From Paenibacillus dendritiformis (GTDB taxonomy: Bacteria > Bacillota > Bacilli > Paenibacillales > Paenibacillaceae): a stretch of DNA of 64,000 nucleotides. The stretch covers positions 5,332,501 through 5,396,500 of the forward strand of contig NZ_AP025344.1 in assembly GCF_021654795.1 (NCBI RefSeq), written 5' to 3'. A model generated the notes under the pieces. That model made no database searches and was not told where the DNA came from. It was given only the letters and a program-made list of their open reading frames with translations. Of this stretch, positions 60,572 through 64,000 are shown piece by piece. The position numbers and the translations under genes were made by a program. The first letter of the stretch is position 1; every line of letters begins with the position of its first letter.

Positions 60572-60787
60572 GTTTAAAAAGTCCGCTTTTGATCGCGAAG
60601 TAATCCGGGAAGCAGCTTGAAAGCAGCTTGACATCGAATCTTGCATTCACTCTTGAAGTGCAGTGCTCATCAAGTCTGGCCTTCACTCCGCGCTTCCTCG
60701 CCAGTTTTGCGGAGCCAAACTCACGGCGAACGCATCCGCTTCGCGTTCAAGCAACTTTCTCGGCGCTGAAAACCGTTCTTTTTAAAC
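60572..60787. mobile_element. MITE-like element with 19-bp imperfect terminal inverted repeats
   Basis: GTTTAAAAAGTCCGCTTTT (60572-60590) matches the complement of AAAACCGTTCTTTTTAAAC (60769-60787) at 16 of 19 positions. The 216-bp interior has no open gene. A diverged, inverted copy without these ends lies at 32447-32595. It sits directly upstream of the gluconate-dehydrogenase-like operon. Confidence 0.65.
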
Positions 60788-60900
60788 GGGTCTGAATCTA
60801 TGCAGGTTTCCTTAATGTACGCTTACTATTTCCGTTCACAGGAACAATATGCATATTCGCCACGGGTAGCCAGCCTCTGTCCTTCCCGAATGGCGGCACG

Positions 60901-60936
60901 AAAAAGGAGCGGAGAAAACCTGGATCTCCACTCCTT
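60901..60936 (-). terminator. Terminator of the cytochrome c gene
   Basis: AAGGAGCGGAGA (60904-60915) pairs with TCTCCACTCCTT (60925-60936). On the minus strand TTTTTC follows. Confidence 0.8.
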
Positions 60937-60967
60937 CGTACCGCATGGCGGGGGACGGCGCATGCGC

Positions 60968-61327
60968 TTATTTTTTGGCAGACAGCCACTCTACCAATGC
61001 GCTGATCTCATCCTCGCTCAATACACCCTTGAACGCGGTCATCCCGTTGCCTCCGTTATGGATAACGGCCGAGATTTCTTCCGGCGTACGCGTCGCCCCG
61101 ACCTTTTGCAGATTCGGTCCGACTTGTCCTTCCAGATTGGCGCCATGGCAGACCAGGCAGTTCTGCTTATAGACCGCCGCAGCGTCTACGGCAGCGGGAG
61201 GGGGCGTCGTCTGCCCCGGGGCCGTTCCCTGATTCGTTCCGGCCCCTTGATTATTCGGGGAGCCGCAAGCGGCCAATCCGATGACAAGAGCCGCAGCGGC
61301 GATAATCATGGTCATTTTTTTGAACAT
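60968..61327 (-). CDS. Lipoprotein cytochrome c
   Basis: A 119-residue protein from ATG 61327 (MFKKMTMII), with GAGGTGG upstream. The lipobox L-A-A-C gives lipidated Cys21. A linker rich in Gly, Thr, Pro and Gln follows, then one haem c domain with C57-L-V-C60-H61 and probable axial Met in N-G-M-T (about 94). Size and layout match Bacillus cytochrome c-551 (CccB-like). It lies upstream of, and in the same direction as, the gluconate-dehydrogenase-like operon, so it is the likely electron acceptor, although a terminator and the MITE separate them. Confidence 0.88.
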   Translation of the reverse strand: MFKKMTMIIAAAALVIGLAACGSPNNQGAGTNQGTAPGQTTPPPAAVDAAAVYKQNCLVCHGANLEGQVGPNLQKVGATRTPEEISAVIHNGGNGMTAFKGVLSEDEISALVEWLSAKK

Positions 61328-61423
61328 ATCTTCATCCACCTCTTATTCATGCCGGGAATACGGTTAGCATACCCACTCGTTGTCTGTTCATGTATCCAGC
61401 GTTTCTCTCACAGTTAAATTGTG

Positions 61424-61462
61424 TACAATCTAATTGACCACAATTTTTGATTGTGCTATAAA
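61424..61462 (+). promoter_or_regulatory. gpx-ohrR promoter with OhrR-like operator
   Basis: TTGACC (61434-61439), a 17-bp spacer and TATAAA (61457-61462). TACAATCTAATTGAC (61424-61438) matches 12 of 15 positions of the OhrR site TACAATT-N-AATTGTA and overlaps the -35. A second palindrome, CACAATTTTTGATTGTG (61439-61455), fills the spacer. Confidence 0.65.
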
Positions 61463-61515
61463 TAGGGTAGTAAGTTGATACGTTACTTTTAGTTAAGCAA
61501 AGGAGCGGATGGGTG

Positions 61516-61995
61516 ATGGCAACGGTTTACGATTTTACGGCAAAGAAGCCAAGCGGCGAATTGACGTCCTTGCGGGAGTACGAGGGGCAAGTTCTTCTTA
61601 TCGTCAACACCGCGAGCAAGTGCGGGTTTACGCCGCAATTCAAGGAGCTGCAAGCCTTGTATGACAAGTTCAAGGATCGCGGCTTCGCCGTGCTTGGATT
61701 TCCGTGCGCGCAATTCGGCAATCAAGAGTTCGAGAAGACGGAGGAGACGATGGAGTTCTGTCAGGTCAATTACGGCGTCACCTTTCCGATGTTCGCGAAG
61801 GTGGATGTCAAAGGGCCAGACGCCGATCCGTTGTTTGCCTATCTGACGAATGAGAAAAAAGGGCTGTTGGGCAGCACCGAGATTAAGTGGAATTTCACCA
61901 AATTCCTCGTCGGCAAAGACGGACGCGTCGTGGATCGGTATGCTCCGCAGACGAATCCCGCCAAGCTGGAAGATGAGATCGCGGCCCTGCTGTAG
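61516..61995 (+). CDS. gpx: Thiol-type glutathione peroxidase family protein
   Basis: A 159-residue thioredoxin-fold peroxidase (MATVYDFTAKK), AAAGGAG about 10 nt ahead of ATG 61516. The peroxidatic cysteine is C36 (T-A-S-K-C-G-F-T), with partner residues in F-P-C-A-Q-F-G-N-Q (about 62-70) and K-W-N-F-T-K-F (W125). Bacterial members (BsaA-like) mostly use thioredoxin rather than glutathione and reduce organic hydroperoxides. It is co-transcribed with an OhrR-type regulator 26 nt downstream, which fits peroxide control. Confidence 0.9.
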   Translation: MATVYDFTAKKPSGELTSLREYEGQVLLIVNTASKCGFTPQFKELQALYDKFKDRGFAVLGFPCAQFGNQEFEKTEETMEFCQVNYGVTFPMFAKVDVKGPDADPLFAYLTNEKKGLLGSTEIKWNFTKFLVGKDGRVVDRYAPQTNPAKLEDEIAALL

Positions 61996-62021
61996 CGGGG
62001 CCGAAGTTAGGAGTGGTTGCG

Positions 62022-62495
62022 ATGAAGACATCCCATCCCCCGGAGCCGGATGAGCGGCTGAAGCTCGATAATCAGCTCTGCTTCGCGATCTATGCGGCTT
62101 CCCGGGAATTGACGAAGCTGTACCGGCCGCTGCTGGAGCGGCTGGAGCTTACCTACCCGCAATATCTCGCCCTCCTGGCGCTATGGGAGCATGACGGCAT
62201 GACGGTGAAGGAATTGGGTCTCCGCTTATATCTGGACTCCGGCACGCTGACGCCGATGCTGAAGCGCATGGAGCAGCAAGGGCTGATTCGCCGGGCCCGC
62301 GCCGCAGAGGACGAGCGCAAGGTGATCCTCTCGCTGACCGGCAAGGGCCGTTCCTTGAAAAAGGAGGCGGCCTGCATCCCTGCCCGATTGGCGGAGCTGG
62401 CTGACCGTACCCGGCTCGATCCCGCCCGCCTCCTGCAGGACATCCGCACGCTGCTGGAGCATTTGTCGCAGCTTCCTCCGCAGCGGGCCGAGTAA
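62022..62495 (+). CDS. ohrR: OhrR-type organic peroxide sensor (MarR family)
   Basis: A 157-residue winged-helix repressor from ATG 62022 (MKTSHPPEPDE), with AGGAG upstream. The sensing region L-D-N-Q-L-C20-F-A-I-Y-A-A-S-R-E has the reactive cysteine and its context as in B. subtilis OhrR (one-cysteine type; no second Cys near the C-terminus, only one at about 115). The wing and recognition helix (V-K-E-L-G-L-R-L-Y-L-D-S-G-T-L-T-P) match OhrR. It probably represses the gpx-ohrR promoter until oxidised. The Ohr peroxidase itself is not in the window. Confidence 0.9.
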   Translation: MKTSHPPEPDERLKLDNQLCFAIYAASRELTKLYRPLLERLELTYPQYLALLALWEHDGMTVKELGLRLYLDSGTLTPMLKRMEQQGLIRRARAAEDERKVILSLTGKGRSLKKEAACIPARLAELADRTRLDPARLLQDIRTLLEHLSQLPPQRAE

Positions 62496-62499
62496 CGGT

Positions 62500-62527
62500 T
62501 TGACTTCTCGTTAAAATATTCTATAAT
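62500..62527 (+). promoter_or_regulatory. serS promoter
   Basis: TTGACT (62500-62505), a 16-bp spacer and TATAAT (62522-62527), just upstream of the T-box leader. Confidence 0.75.
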
Positions 62528-62539
62528 AGGGATCAATCA

Positions 62540-62762
62540 TGATACAGCCATCACGCCAATGAAGAGCATCCAACTCGGAGGCGTTCTCGACCGGATATGG
62601 GCGGCATTGTATGCCCGCCACAGTCTCTAAGTGAACCGGGCCCGCCCGTTATCGCGGAACCAAGGGGATTCTCCTCCGCCTGAGCGGGAGCGGGAATCAA
62701 GTTGGGTGGCACCGCGAGCTAGCGCTCCTCGTCCCAATCGGATGAGGGGCGCTTTCTGTTTA
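62540..62762 (+). ncRNA. T-box leader of serS
   Basis: The T-box sequence TGGGTGGCACCGCG (62703-62716) is intact, preceded by a long stem I region with AAGAGC (62562) and an AAGTGAACC segment (62628-62636). The terminator AGCGCTCCTCGTCC (62721-62734) with GGATGAGGGGCGCT (62740-62753) and TTTCTGTTT follows, its 5' side overlapping the antiterminator. Uncharged tRNA-Ser should favour read-through. A UCU specifier near 62625 is possible but unproven. Confidence 0.9.
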
Positions 62763-62791
62763 TTTTCGGTAGAACGAAGGAGATGTGACGT

Positions 62792-64000
62792 ATGCTGGAT
62801 ATCAAATGGATTCGCAGCCGCCCGGATTTGGTTCAAGAGGCCGCCCGGGTCAAAGGAATGGAGTTCGACGTGAACGAATTGCTTCAATGGGATGAAGCGA
62901 GAAGGACGAGACTGCAGGAGGCGGATGCGCTCCGTCAAGCCCGCAATGAGGCATCGAGCCGCATCGCGGCCTGTCTGCGCGATGGGCGGCGTGACGAAGC
63001 CGAGGCGTTGAAGGCGAGCGTGCGGGAGATGAACGAGACGCTGGAGCGTCTGGAACGGGAGCTGGGGGAGGCGGAGCGGGAGTACCGCCGCTGCATGCTG
63101 CTCGTTCCGAATCTGCCGGCGGCGGATTCGCCGGTCGGCGCTTCGGACGCCGACAATGTGGAGCTGCGGCGCGTCGGCGAGCCGCCCCGCTTCGACTTCG
63201 AGCCGCTTGATCATGTCGAGCTCGGCGAGCGGCTTGGCCTGATCGACACGGAACGCGGGGTGAAGGTCGCGGGCTCGCGCAGCTATTACTTGCGGGCGGC
63301 CGGCGTGCTGCTACACCGGGCGGTGCAGCAGTTGGCGCTCGATCTGCTCGCCGGCCGGGGCTTCACGCTGCTGGACGTTCCGCTCCTCGTGCGGGAGGAA
63401 GCCCTCGTCGGCACCGGCTTCTTCCCGCTTGGCGAGGAGCAGACGTACGCGCTCCCAGAGGACGGCCGTTGGCTCGTCGGCACGGCGGAGGTCAGCCTCG
63501 CCGCGTATTACAGCGGCGAGATCGTGGACGTCAGCGAGCCGATTCGGCTGGCCGGGGCCTCGTCCTGCTTCCGCCGCGAGGTTGGCTCGGCCGGCCGGGA
63601 CGTGCGCGGCCTGTACCGGGTCCACCAGTTCGCCAAGGTGGAGCAGGTCGTCCTGACGCGCGGCGATGCGGCGGAATCGAACCGGATGCTGGAGGAGATG
63701 GTCGCCCACGCCGAGGACATCCTTCGGGCTCTGGAGCTGCCTTACCGCGTCATGGACGTATGCACGGGCGACATGTCGCAGAAGACGTATAGACAGTACG
63801 ATATCGAGACGTGGATGCCCGGGCGCGCCGCGTACGGCGAGACCCATTCGGCCTCGAATCTGCTCGACTTCCAGGCGCGGCGGCTGCAGATCCGCTACCG
63901 GGACGAGGACGGCGGGCTTCAGTACTGCCATACCCTCAACAACACGGCCGTAGCCAGCCCGCGCATCCTGATTCCGCTGCTGGAGAACCATCAGCAGGCG
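62792..64000 (+). CDS. serS: Seryl-tRNA synthetase, 3' end outside window
   Basis: 403 codons are visible from ATG 62792 (MLDIKWIRSRPD), GAAGGAG upstream; the usual length is about 425. The N-terminal long coiled-coil arm (about 28-100) that grips tRNA-Ser is followed by the class II core: T-A-E-V-S (serine site), motif 2 C-F-R-R-E-V-G-S-A-G-R-D, E-T-H-S-A-S-N, and motif 3 region A-S-P-R-I-L-I-P-L-L-E-N just before the edge. The T-box leader fixes the amino-acid specificity. It charges tRNA-Ser in the cytoplasm. Confidence 0.95.
   Translation, partial: MLDIKWIRSRPDLVQEAARVKGMEFDVNELLQWDEARRTRLQEADALRQARNEASSRIAACLRDGRRDEAEALKASVREMNETLERLERELGEAEREYRRCMLLVPNLPAADSPVGASDADNVELRRVGEPPRFDFEPLDHVELGERLGLIDTERGVKVAGSRSYYLRAAGVLLHRAVQQLALDLLAGRGFTLLDVPLLVREEALVGTGFFPLGEEQTYALPEDGRWLVGTAEVSLAAYYSGEIVDVSEPIRLAGASSCFRREVGSAGRDVRGLYRVHQFAKVEQVVLTRGDAAESNRMLEEMVAHAEDILRALELPYRVMDVCTGDMSQKTYRQYDIETWMPGRAAYGETHSASNLLDFQARRLQIRYRDEDGGLQYCHTLNNTAVASPRILIPLLENHQQA

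Noticed and set aside
1..64000. tRNA or rRNA genes
   Set aside because: None recognised on either strand by conserved motifs; a tRNAscan run would be decisive.

Overview
The window looks like a chromosomal stretch from a Paenibacillus-type Firmicute. It has strong Gram-positive ribosome-binding sites, frequent TTG/GTG starts, Bacillus-style LexA, CcpA, Fnr and OhrR-like sites, an L-box lysine riboswitch, a T-box serS leader and fairly GC-rich coding DNA. Family calls rest on reading the sequence; no database search was run.

Layout. 1-4.2 kb (minus): a contractile phage-tail module leaving the window at the left edge, in the order tail-terminator-like protein, sheath, tube, frameshifted tail-assembly chaperone, tape-measure-like protein. 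Its regulatory region (4.2-4.6 kb) carries an intrinsic terminator and two LexA-like boxes, and a divergent ArpU-like regulator follows. No head genes lie between the regulator and the tail genes, so a phage-tail-like bacteriocin is a serious possibility. 5-13 kb: an ABC-F ATPase, rsgA with a structured leader, an MBL-fold hydrolase, a CvfC-like HEAT-repeat protein and an ABC exporter. 13.1-14.1 kb: a gene-free repeat locus with palindromes and a 42-bp tandem repeat. 14.3-16.8 kb: nanE-nanK-rpiR for amino-sugar catabolism. 17-21.4 kb: L-box plus lysP, then a short-Q-loop cytochrome bd-type oxidase (ythAB-like).

21.5-27.8 kb: an AraC-GH39 fusion, a lone PTS IIC and a GH3 beta-glucosidase behind a cre-like site. 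27.9-33.3 kb: a GlnK/GlnL-like two-component system beside a complete glutamine-type ABC transporter whose first gene is preceded by a GlnL-like direct repeat. 33.5-38.4 kb: binding lipoprotein, sensor kinase and response regulator divergent from a uhpT-type hexose-phosphate antiporter, resembling staphylococcal HptRSA-UhpT. 38.7-46.3 kb: transglutaminase-like protein, alpha/beta hydrolase, FlxA-like protein, KDPG aldolase, ROK kinase, small membrane protein, YkyA lipoprotein and polysaccharide deacetylase.

47-50 kb is an AT-rich island with an IS1182-type transposase and an unrecognised secreted protein. It is followed at 50.3-50.9 kb by a second repeat locus with another 42-bp repeat, related palindromes and a 21-bp repeat. 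51-56.9 kb: D-2-hydroxyacid dehydrogenase, topB, an SDR with an altered active site, TraX-like protein and a stalk-domain protein. 57-61.3 kb: a gluconate-dehydrogenase-like complex (Tat-signal small subunit, GMC flavoprotein, lipoprotein cytochrome c nearby) with its own tatC and tatA, and a MITE-like element just upstream. 61.4-64 kb: gpx-ohrR with an OhrR-like operator, then T-box serS, which runs off the right edge.

I saw no rRNA, tRNA or CRISPR array.
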